A DNA stretch of 26,196 bases. Source: Terramyces sp. JEL0728 (Eukaryota; Chytridiomycota; Chytridiomycetes; Rhizophydiales; Terramycetaceae). Under the pieces are notes generated by a model. That model saw only the letters and a program-made list of their open reading frames with translations, was not told the DNA's origin and searched no databases. Position 1 is the stretch's first letter. Each line of letters opens with the position of its first letter. The DNA is taken from positions 1 to 26,196 of the forward strand of contig JADIIU010000160.1 in assembly GCA_027603945.1 (NCBI GenBank). Reading direction: 5' to 3'. Both the position numbers and the translations under genes were made by a program. Below, piece after piece: positions 9,721 to 19,003 of this stretch.

Positions 9721-11277
9721 ATGACCTCAAACTGGAAAGAAAAGATGAAAGATTACTATATGGTTGGCGCGGCTGCTGTTGGAGTGGCATCGGCGTTATA
9801 TTGGTACTACAAAGATGATGCGATTGGTTCAACTGTAAAAGTAGATAAAAGCGTCAAAAGGTAATACTATTTTGATGGTAGAACTAGTTTTCATCGTCCT
9901 ATTGTCGGGGTACTATTTGGGATCTTGAAAGATATGGATCAGTAAAACCACGTTTATCTTAGATCAACTCCAAGAATTGCAAATGAATTATTGGCGCCAG
10001 ATTTTGAAAATGCCAAAACCATATCAATACCATTTAGCGAGCCTTATATTTTCGTCAATGATCCTGAAAGCGTAGAGTACGTAACTAGCACAAATTTCGA
10101 CAATTATGTAAAGGGAAGGTTTACGAAATGCAGGATGACTGATGTATTGGGTAATGGTATTTTCAACACTGATGGACACGATTGGTATGTACAGCGAAAG
10201 CTGGCTTCAAAAGTGTTCACCAACAAGAATTTCAAGACAAATATCGATACCGTATTCACCGACAATATCAATATCCTGCTTAAAGTTTTGAATGAATATG
10301 GGACTGAGAGTAAATCCATTGATATGCACAATATTTTCCACAGATATTTTATGGACTCTTTTGGAAAGATTGCCTATGGGGTACACTGATTTTAATCTTA
10401 GATTGACTTGCAAAGTTTGGAAAAAGGAAGTGCAGCCTTTGTAGCTTCATTCGATCGTGCTCAAAATGCAATGGGAGACCGGTTTGTTGGTGCGTTTTGG
10501 GTAATTAGCGATAGATTCAATTCTCAACTGCAAAGAGATATCAAATTAATAAGGGGGTTTGGCCGCAAAGTTGTTGAAGATCGTCAGAAACAGGAGACAG
10601 CGAATAATCACGACTTGCTTTCATTATTCATGGAGTATCGAAATGAAGATGGAACTGGTTTGACAAACGACGAATTAGCGGACCATGTCATCAACTTTAT
10701 CCTGGCTGGAAGGGATACGACCGCTCAAGCCTTATCTTGGTGTTTATTCTGTCTGCATCAAAATCCTAAAGTAAAAGAACAAGTATTCAAGGAAATTGAC
10801 GAGTCGCTTGGAGACGATTTGATTCCAAAATACGAGCAAATCAAGAAAATGAAATATATCAATGCCGTCTTTAAGGAAACTCTTCGTTTATATCCATCAG
10901 TTCCAAGGGAAGGCAAAAGCGCAATCAATGACGATATTCTTCCAAATGGAACCAAAATTCCTAAAGGTGCAATAGTTTCCTGGCTACCTTATGCAATGGG
11001 CAGATCGAGCAATATCTGGGAATCTCCAGAAGAATTCAAGCCTGAAAGATGGTTATCTGGAAAACATCCAACCCAGTACGAATTCCCTTCGTTTAATTGC
11101 GGACCAAGAATATGCTTGGGCAAGTCGCTAGCAGAAATTCAGGGTGTGTTTGCTTTGGTTTCCATTTTGCGCCAGTTTGATTTCAATGTTGAAAACCCTG
11201 GCCAGGTGACAATGAAGCAAAGTTTAACTCTTCCAATGAAGTATGGATTAACTTGTAGTATTGCTCACAGGTGCTAA
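9721..11277 (+). CDS. Cytochrome P450, array copy 2
   Basis: Paralogue of its neighbours, 497 aa. Four exons (9721-9860, 9882-9941, 9963-10380, 10402-11277) are separated by three 21-nt introns at 9861-9881, 9942-9962 and 10381-10401. Each intron contains an in-frame stop, so the gene looks truncated unless spliced. Two introns near the N-terminus are private to this copy and enclose a 60-nt exon encoding TSFHRPIVGVLFGILKDMD; the third is at the shared site after MDSFGKIAYG. N-terminal anchor MVGAAAVGVASALYWYY, I-helix AGRDTTAQ, KETLRLYPSVPREGK, PERW, and heme loop FNCGPRICLGK with the Cys about residue 444. Likely an ER-bound fatty-acid-hydroxylase-like enzyme. AATAAA begins 3 nt after the stop. 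Confidence 0.93.
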
Positions 11278-11471
11278 TCAATAAATTCAATCATTGTCTG
11301 GTTTATTGTACAGTTGTTCCTCGCGCGTAGTTGAGACATAGCCCCTAAAGGAGAGTGACTTGAAATGGATTTCAGAAGCAACTAACACTACGTCAATGGC
11401 GCATTGGAGATTTCACATGTGCCAGCCACTCTTTTTGCGCTTTTTAAGCGAAAAAATGGTTGCAAAAACAA

Positions 11472-12997
11472 ATGAAGTCGTTGTTTGAAGATGCAAAGGA
11501 GACCTACATTCTCGGAGCCGCAGCTGTTGGGATAGTTTCCACGCTATATTGGTACTACAAGGATGATGCGATTGGGGCTACGGTCAGAGTTGACAAAAGT
11601 GTCCCGAGATTCAAGATCCATTCTCCGATTTTTGGAGGAGTGCTTGCGATGATTAAGGATATCGACAACTCTGGAATCCTCATTGAACAGGAATTAAATG
11701 ATCCCGAATTCGACAGGGCAAAAGTGCTCACAATTCCATTTGTCGAACCAACTATTTTTGTCAACGATCCTGAAAGCGTGGAATACATCACCAACACCAA
11801 TTTCGAAAACTACATTAAAGGTACGTTTACGAGATGGAGACTGACTGACGTGTTGGGAAATGGAATTTTCAATGTTGATGGCCATCAATGGTTTGTCCAG
11901 CGCAAGCTGACTTCCAAGATTATGACAAACAAAAATTTCAAGATGAACATTGAAACGGTGTTTACAGAAAACATTAATATGTTTGTCAGAGTATTGAAAT
12001 CTGCAGTAGCAAGCGGCGACAAAATAGACGTGCACAGTCTATTCCATGGATATTTCATGGATTCATTTGGGAAAATAGCTTATGGGGTAAACATTGCTAA
12101 TTCTAGATTGATTTGAACAGCTTATCTCAAGGTATCCCGTCATATGTTACTTCCTTTGACAGAACACAGAATACGATGGGTGACAGACTTGTCAACCCAT
12201 TCTTCCCAATTGCTGATTTCTTCAATCCATATTTGAAAAAGGATATCAAAATTATTCGAGAGTTTGGCGAGAAAATCGTGAACGACCGAAAGAACCAGCC
12301 TGATGTAGCTAGAAATGATTTGTTGTCTTTGTTTATGGAGCACAGAAATGAAGACGGTAGTGAATTGTCCACTGCAGATCTTGCAGACCACGTTATCAGT
12401 TTCATCTTGGCTGGACGAGATACAACCGCCCAGGCATTGTCATGGACTCTCTATTGCCTGTCAAAGAATCCCGGTGCCAAAAAAGCGCTATTTGAAGAGA
12501 TTGATCAAGTGCTAGGCGACAAAATGATTCCCGAATACGAGCAAATCAAGAAAATGAAGTACGCAAATGCCGTGTTCAAAGAAACCTTAAGACTACACCC
12601 TTCTGTGCCTAGGGAAGGCAAAGTAGCCGTTGAAGACGATGTGTTGCCAAACGGCGTAAAGATTACAAAAGGTGCTATTGTTGGATTTTGTCCATATGCG
12701 ATGGGAAGATCTGAAAAGATTTGGGAAAATGCTTCTGAATACAGGCCTGAAAGATGGCTCAACTCAAAACAGCCGTCGCAGTATGCCTTTACCGCCTTCA
12801 TGTGCGGACCTCGAATCTGTCTTGGTAAGAACCTGGCAGAACTCCAAGGTGTTTTCACATTGGTTGCGCTTCTAAAGAATTTCGACTTTTCTATTGTCGA
12901 TCCATCATCTGTGAAGCAAAAAATGTCGCTCACTCTTCCAATGAAAAATGGTCTCTTTTGTACTGTTACTCAAAGAAATAAAAATCTCGTGCTTTAA
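11472..12997 (+). CDS. Cytochrome P450, array copy 3
   Basis: 501-aa P450. Exons 11472-12086 and 12107-12997; a single 20-nt intron (12087-12106) at the shared site after MDSFGKIAYG, followed by IDLNSLSQG. Anchor YILGAAAVGIVSTLYWYY; the sequence KDDAIG after the anchor recurs in most copies. I-helix AGRDTTAQ, KETLRLHPSVPREGK, PERW, heme loop FMCGPRICLGK with the Cys about residue 443, and a C-terminal SLTLPMKNGL shared with copies 4 and 5. A closer upstream ATG (11456) is in another frame and stops after 10 codons, so the transcript must start after it or ribosomes must bypass it. Very similar to copy 4 by eye, suggesting recent duplication. The tail QRNKNLVL is longer than in copies 4 and 5. 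Confidence 0.93.
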
Positions 12998-13069
12998 GAA
13001 TGATTGTGAAATTCTAAACTCGCGGCTGCCATCTGGCGAGTCGTTATGCGTGTACCCTTCCAATTGGTG

Positions 13070-13189
13070 ATTCATATGAATTCCAGTACTTACCAGACTC
13101 AGGGATATGAAAAATGCTTTAAACAGAACATAAAGACCTAATAAGACAGCTAGTTTAGGAAAGTGGTTGGAAGATCGGCCGTAACGGCC
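13070..13189. promoter_or_regulatory. Inverted repeats upstream of P450 copy 4
   Basis: Two perfect palindromes lie in the 243-bp spacer before copy 4: ATTCATATGAAT at 13070-13081, and GGCCGT-A-ACGGCC at 13177-13189, 52 bp before the ATG. The second, GC-rich in an AT-rich spacer and with CGG half-sites, could bind a dimeric factor such as a zinc-cluster protein. This is positional inference. Confidence 0.35.
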
Positions 13190-13240
13190 CTTGCACCGCC
13201 ACTTGTTTAAATCCGTGTGCTTTGGTAAAAAGTAGTCAAA

Positions 13241-14745
13241 ATGGAGAATAGCAAGTGGGTCAGTAATGCAAAGCTGGGTGCGACTGTAGCAAGTGCAGCA
13301 TTCGCTTTCTATCTGTACTTTAAGGACGATGCTGTTGGTTCAGTTAGAGTAGACAAGTCAGTAACCAGAGCTTCTTTCCACTTTCCAATCATTGGATCCT
13401 TGTATGAAATGGTAAAGGATATTGATAGTTCGCTCTTGAAAATTACCGATGAAGTAAACTCGCCAAACTTTGATAAAGCAGTCGTTCTTTCAATGCCATT
13501 CGCAGAGCCTACAATTGTCGTTAACGATCCAGAAAGTGTAGAGTACATAACAAACACAAATTTTGAAAACTACATCAAGGGCAGTTTCACCAAATCTCGT
13601 ATGACTGATGTGCTTGGGAACGGAATCTTCAACACTGATGGCCACGATTGGTTTATCCAACGTAAACTTGCTGCAAGGATTCTAACAAACAGAAACTTCA
13701 AGATCAATATCGAAACTGTTTTCACTGACAATATCAAAATCTTTATCAATGTGTTGAATGACGGTGTAGCGAAAGGAGAAAACGTGGATGTGCATAATTT
13801 GCTGCACAGGTATTTCATGGATTCGTTCGGAAAGATTGCTTACGGGGTACGGGATTGCTGATATAGATTGATTTGAATAGTTTGTCAGAAGGAGCCCTGA
13901 ACTATGTATCCTCATTTGATCGATGTCAAAACGCAATGGGCGATCGATTTATCAATCCTTTCTGGCCAATCACTGAGAGATTCAACCCCCAATTGAAAAA
14001 GGATGTGGAAATTGTTCGAGGATTTGGAAACAAAGTTGTTGAAGATCGCAAATTGAATGGAAATAACGGCAGTGGGAGTGATTTGCTGTCTTTGTTTATG
14101 GACCATAGGAACGAAGATGGAAGTGCGTTATCATCTAATGAGCTTGCAGACCATGTCATCAACTTTATTTTGGCTGGAAGGGACACTACTTCTCAAGCTT
14201 TATCATGGACTATTTACTGTCTGGACCAAAACCCAACTGTTAAAGCCAAGTTGATTGAAGAAATCGATGCAGTTTTAGGAGATCAGATTATCCCAGAGTA
14301 TGACCAAATCAAAAAGATGAAATATGCCAATGCAGTCTTTAAGGAAACTCTTAGGCTGTACCCATCCGTTCCAAGAGAAGGAAAGATTGCTGTAAACGCA
14401 GATATATTGCCAAACGGAACAAAGATTCCAAAGGGGGCTAACTTGGCGTTCAGTCCTTATGCGATGGGTAGATCTGAAAAAATATGGGAGAATGCGTCAG
14501 AATATAAGCCAGAAAGGTGGTTTGACGGCAAGAATCCCTCCAACTATGCATATGTCGCATTCATGTGTGGGCCTCGTATCTGTTTGGGCAAGAACTTGGC
14601 AGAGTTGCAAGGCGTCTTTACTTTGGTGGCTCTGTACAAGAACTTTGGTTTTTCCGTGATTGATCCGTCTTCTGTTCAATTGAAAATGTCTCTTACTCTT
14701 CCAATGAAGAATGGGTTAGTATGCCAATTATCCAAACGAAAATAA
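13241..14745 (+). CDS. Cytochrome P450, array copy 4
   Basis: 494-aa P450. Exons 13241-13846 and 13867-14745, with one 20-nt intron (13847-13866) at the shared array position after MDSFGKIAYG. The start ATG at 13241 sits in tcaaaATGG and opens MENSKWVSNAKLGATVASAAF, which forms the membrane anchor. Conserved sites: I-helix AGRDTTSQ (Ser replaces the Ala of copies 1-3), KETLRLYPSVPREGK, SEYKPERW, and heme loop FMCGPRICLGKNLAELQG with the Cys about residue 441. Copies 3 and 4 are nearly identical over the last 150 residues. The stop TAA lies inside AATAAA (14741-14746), implying a very short 3' UTR. Substrate unknown. Confidence 0.94.
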
Positions 14746-14819
14746 AACCTCATATTTCATTAAACGAGTGTCACTGGTTGGCGCCACGGCAGTATCCATC
14801 TCCGCATCATTAAAACTTA

Positions 14820-14833
14820 ATATAAAAGACCGC
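14820..14833 (+). promoter_or_regulatory. TATA element of P450 copy 5
   Basis: atataaaagaccgc is identical over 14 nt to the element before LEU2. TATAAAA starts at 14821, 30 nt before the chosen ATG at 14851, which leaves little or no room for a 5' leader if transcription starts at the usual distance from a TATA box. Confidence 0.55.
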
Positions 14834-14850
14834 TTGTGGTTCCATCTGGT

Positions 14851-16340
14851 ATGCAAGATTCATGGTTTCAAACGGCTAAAGCATGCACGGTGATTGCAGT
14901 CGCAGGAGGGATATTTTATTGGTATTACAAAGATGATGCAATTGGGTCAATAAAAGTGGACCAGAGTATTCCACGAACATCCTTCCATCTCCCGATCGTC
15001 GGAAGCCTATTTGCATTGATTAGGGATATGGACAATTCAATAGATTTGATTTCGCAAGAGTTGAATTCGCCAGATTTCGATAAAGCGGTGGTGGTTTCTG
15101 TTCCGTTCTCAGAGCCGAGGATAATGATTCATGATCCAGCTAGCATAGAATATATCACAAACACCAACTTTGACAACTATGTTAAGGGAAGTTTTACACA
15201 TTCACGAATGGCCGATGTTCTAGGGAGAGGGATTTTCAATTCTGATGGGGTTCACTGGTATATGCAAAGAAAATTGACTGCCAAGATTATGACTAGTAGG
15301 AATTTCAAGTTATTTATCGACACAGTGTTTACAGATAATATTGAAATCTTGCTAGCAGTCCTGAGTTCGTTTGCGTGTAACGGAACCCCAGTGGATATGC
15401 ACGATATGCTTCTACGATATTTTATGGACTCGTTTGGAAAGATTGCTTATGGGGTACATGGTATTGACGATAGGTAGACATCAAAAGCTTGGTTGAACCA
15501 ACTCCAAAATACGTCGCAGCATTTGACAGGACGCAGAATACAATTGGAAATAGATTTATCAATCCTCTTTTTAGGATTACGGATAAATTCAAATCTCACT
15601 TGAAAGAGGACATTCAAATGATTAGGGATTTTGGAAACAAGGTTGTAAGTGAAAGAAAGGATAAGAAAGGCAATAGTGATCTGCTGTCGTTGTTTATGGA
15701 CCACAGAAATGAAGACGGCAGTGAATTGACAACTGAAGAATTGGCAGACCATGTAATCAGCTTCATCTTGGCAGGGAGGGATTCTACAACCCAGGCACTA
15801 TGTTGGACTTTGTACTGTCTCTCAAACAATTCGAATGTTACAAAGAAACTCTTGCAAGAGATTGACGAAATACTGGGTGGCCAATTGCTTCCAACTTATG
15901 AACAAATCAAGCAGATGAAATACGCCAATGCTGTATTCAAAGAAACGTTGCGGTTATATCCATCAGTCCCAAGAGAAGGCAAAGTAGCTGCCAATGACGA
16001 TACACTACCAAATGGCGTCAAGGTCCCTAAAGGAGCTATCGTTACTTTTTATCCATATGCGATGGGAAGATCAGATAAACTCTGGGAACATGCCAACGAA
16101 TATAAACCCGAACGATGGTTGAATACCAAACAGCCTTCTCAGTATAAATATACAGCATTTATGTGTGGCCCTCGGTCTTGTTTGGGGAAGGCTTTGGCAG
16201 AAATTCAAGGAGTTTTCACCTTGGTCTCTATTCTGAAAAGCTTTTCTGTTACGATAATCGATCCTTCTTTGGTGACGAAATTCATGTCGCTTACTTTGCC
16301 AATGAAGAACGGTCTATTGTGTCAATTGAAAAAGAAATAA
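14851..16340 (+). CDS. Cytochrome P450, array copy 5
   Basis: 489-aa P450, last of the array. Exons 14851-15453 and 15474-16340; one 20-nt intron (15454-15473) at the shared site. Here the acceptor is followed by GTAGAC, so the junction reads GVDIKSLV; a second AG 4 nt downstream would shift the frame. Anchor ACTVIAVAGGIFYWYY. The I-helix reads AGRDSTTQ, the K-helix KETLRLYPSVPREGK, then YKPERW and heme loop FMCGPRSCLGKALAE with the Cys about residue 437; the Ser before the heme Cys replaces the Ile of the other copies, a possible active-site difference. The stop codon overlaps AATAAA at 16336-16341. Probably an ER monooxygenase of the same CYP52/86/704-like type; substrate unknown. Confidence 0.93.
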
Positions 16341-16551
16341 ATCTTATTTATCCATTGAAAGATACGTTGATTGTTCATAGGAACGTGAATGCCCACCAAC
16401 TGGCGCGTTGTGACCATCAAAAGTACTCTTGGCTTTAAAACTCGGTTTCAATAAGCTCACTACGAGAGAGTTGAGGCTTCACCATTCTTTCACCCTTCAA
16501 AACCAATTTGAGTGTCGTGGGAAAAAACAAGGAAAAAACGAAAAAGAGAGC

Positions 16552-18208
16552 ATGTCTAAACCACTTTTGAAACCGCCAGCTTTAAACACAGAGCCTATCC
16601 CTCTGGTGCAGACAGAACACCGTTACAAACAATATATCAACGCAGACGAAATCCTGACTCAAAGTCCTGGCCAGCCAATTCCACAACGAGATCAGCCAAT
16701 TCCACCAATTCCCTCATCACACGAACTTTCACTAATACATCAAGAATTGAAGCGGCTGCTTGATGCAACATCTAATAGACAATTAAATTATTCAAAAAAC
16801 CAGGAGGTGATAACAAATTGGATCCACAAACATGACCCTAATGGCACTGTGAATATGGAAAATATCGACAGCAAACAACAGAAATTCAAATTAAAAATTA
16901 AAAAGGATTCGTTTAGAGCCGATACAGGTAATTTAAAAGATAATTTAGACGAGCCAGACTCCAACGAGTAATTTTTATTAACAGAAAGGAAAGACGGATT
17001 ATTGGCAAGCATCGATGATGGAGGAAATAGAGTGTCTATATCAAATAATGGAAATATAAAGTTCACAGCTCCTAGTGAAAAGGGAGGAAAGAACCTTCAA
17101 GGCTTCAAACCAGTCAACAAAGTAATTCTTTTTAACCAAGCTCATAACAAAGAAAGATAACAAAATCAAAAAGAGATCAATGAGCGAGAGGGATCAACTG
17201 AGTATTCGATCTACTCCTGATCCTGAGGCACCTGGTGAAGGTGACTATTCAAAGGCCAAAGTAATACTTTAGTAATACCAGGTTCAACAAAACCAAATAC
17301 CTATTGCTACTTTCTGGACATTTGCGGAGCAGTATTTGAGGCCAATGACCTACGACGACCTAGCACTGCTGGAAAACAATGTAGCTTCACATTAACCAAA
17401 GGGCGATGAGATTACGCCGTTCATGCTGCCACCAACTGGTAAAAATTATACACTCCAATGGCAAGATGAAGATGAACGGCTGCTGGCGCTTTTCGAAGAA
17501 GGTGTGCCGAACCCAAGTTTAGCTTCTAATAGAGAATATGTGGAAATGGAAGATACTGTCTATGAAGGCGATATCCACGTGGGCACACTTTCAGAAAAAC
17601 TGATGTGTTCGTTAGTACGGGAAGGAATCGTTCCAGATAAAATGGATGATGACGAAGAAATGAATGCGATTGTAAAGAGTGTGCCCAGACCGCGCACTAA
17701 AACTGATCTATTTCTGTTTGAAGAGAGGCTGAGAGCAGAGTTGAAACACATTGGCTTGATTCAGGATGAAGAAATACATAAAGATGACAACGAGATCACG
17801 GCATTGCTACAGCGAACACAGACACATCTAAAGGAGCAAATCTCTGTTAATTCTTCACGCAAAAAGCGGCTACTTGAAATTGCCAAGCAATACATGGGCT
17901 ACCAAGAGTACAACACCTTCTTGGACGACATTAACAAGAATGTTGAACAAGCATATATCCGTCGCTTTGTAATTGCCATTAACCTAGAAATCCAATCCAA
18001 AGAAAGGAAAGAAAAAGACAATTAAAGAAATGGGGCCGCTATCCGAAACTGTAATTCAAATGCTAGAAAACCGTAAACGCATGATCCACCAGGTAAGTTG
18101 CCTTAATATTAGGTTGGCAAAAAGTACTTTTCTCCAGAGAAATTTGATTTGCCGACATCTTCAATCTTTTATTCCTATGAAGATTACGATCAAGAAATGG
18201 ACGAATAA
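16552..18208 (+). CDS. NGG1: SAGA/ADA complex subunit Ngg1 (Ada3)
   Basis: Linker subunit of the Gcn5 histone acetyltransferase module in SAGA. Seven exons: 16552-16967, 16989-17121, 17141-17260, 17282-17380, 17402-17968, 17988-18092, 18113-18208; six introns of 19-21 nt; 511 aa. The N-terminus is low complexity, with IPLVQTEHRYKQY and proline repeats. The middle carries the Ada3 block QIPIATFWTFAEQYLRPMT and MLPPTGKNYTLQW. The C-terminal Ada3 domain (about 358-445) shows FLFEERLRAELKHIGLI, DDNEITALL, VNSSRKKRLLEIAKQYMGYQEY and NVEQAYIRR, then a lysine-rich stretch KKGKKKTIKE and a final block LSETVIQMLENRKRMI. Three of the introns are 21 nt and each holds an in-frame stop. Three introns end in AAG, unusual in this window. 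No separate promoter motif was found. Confidence 0.92.
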
Positions 18209-18266
18209 TTGTGAATAAAATGAAAATATCAAGCAATTTGGTTTATTGGGACTGCAAATAATAGTT

Positions 18267-18800
18267 TCAAACGTGGATGTCAAAGATTGGTTTGTATTGG
18301 ATAACCGCAATCGGAGGCAGAGAAGATTCAGAGTTGCATTGTTGTTGACCTTGTCCGAAAGATGGGGTACGCGGTGGTCCTTGTAGATTGGGGATTTGAA
18401 AAGATTGTCCTTGGAATTGCGAATCTTGTCCTGGAATAAGGTGAGAGTTTAGTCCTTGGCCAAGTCCTCCGCCAGAAAGAGGAAGTTGAACACCTGGCAT
18501 TTGACCAAAGATGGATTGAGATGCAAGGGGGCCAAGTCCAGCATTTTGCAGATTTTGAAAACCAAATTGACTGGTTTGCGGGTTCGATTGACAGATTTCA
18601 AAGACCAATTGCCTGTCTTGTTCAGATAGAGCCCCGCCTTGTTGCAACGGTTGTCTGTACACTGGAAGACATTGCCAGTTGTTGTCTCTTTGAGATTCAG
18701 ATGATTGGATGGAGCCAATAATCAACATTGGCTGTGCTTTAGATTCCGACGTTTGGAGTGGAGCTGTGAGAGCAGTTGCAATAAGAACTGCGTGTTTCAT
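18267..18800 (-). CDS. Small secreted Gln/Gly-rich protein, unknown function
   Basis: 177 aa, single exon. MKHAVLIATALTAPLQTSESKA looks like a short signal peptide followed by a mature, low-complexity chain rich in Gln, Gly, Pro and Ser. It has three cysteines (about residues 44, 70 and 155); the segment NWQCLPVYRQPLQQGG..LSEQDRQLVFEIC looks more structured than the Gln-rich remainder. No known family was recognised. TATAAAAA on this strand at 18831-18824 lies about 31 nt before the ATG, supporting real transcription. The ATG at 18800 is the only start giving a signal peptide. A cell-wall or secreted effector-like role is possible but unsupported. The 3' end is 58 bp from NGG1. Confidence 0.65.
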   Translation of the reverse strand: MKHAVLIATALTAPLQTSESKAQPMLIIGSIQSSESQRDNNWQCLPVYRQPLQQGGALSEQDRQLVFEICQSNPQTSQFGFQNLQNAGLGPLASQSIFGQMPGVQLPLSGGGLGQGLNSHLIPGQDSQFQGQSFQIPNLQGPPRTPSFGQGQQQCNSESSLPPIAVIQYKPIFDIHV

Positions 18801-18823
18801 TTGCAAAGCTATTTATCCTCATA

Positions 18824-18831
18824 TTTTTATA
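18824..18831 (-). promoter_or_regulatory. TATA box of the secreted-protein gene
   Basis: TATAAAAA read on the minus strand from 18831, 31 nt upstream of the ATG at 18800. Its spacing agrees with those of LEU2 and P450 copy 5. Confidence 0.5.
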
Positions 18832-19003
18832 GGCTAATCCTAGCTTGGCAATGCAAATAATTTCTCCTATTACTATGCTACTGCAAATCAGCGTGCCGCT
18901 ATTCATGCCAAATTGGTGATTCAATGCAGCATAGAACAAATATTAAATGCGCTGCATGAATAATGCAAAAAGTATTAAAAATAAAATCAAAATATATTAA
19001 TCT

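Noticed and set aside
9721..10401. P450 copy 2 as a pseudogene with several premature stops
   Set aside because: All stops lie inside three 21-nt GT-AG introns; splicing gives a full-length 497-aa P450 with all motifs.
8040..16340. P450 array as a biosynthetic gene cluster with the neighbouring genes
   Set aside because: No polyketide, peptide or terpene synthase or transporter is present; the flanking genes are housekeeping.
16968..16984. A 17-nt intron in NGG1 ending at the first AG
   Set aside because: It shifts the frame and meets a stop soon after; using the AAG 4 nt later (21 nt) keeps the frame open.
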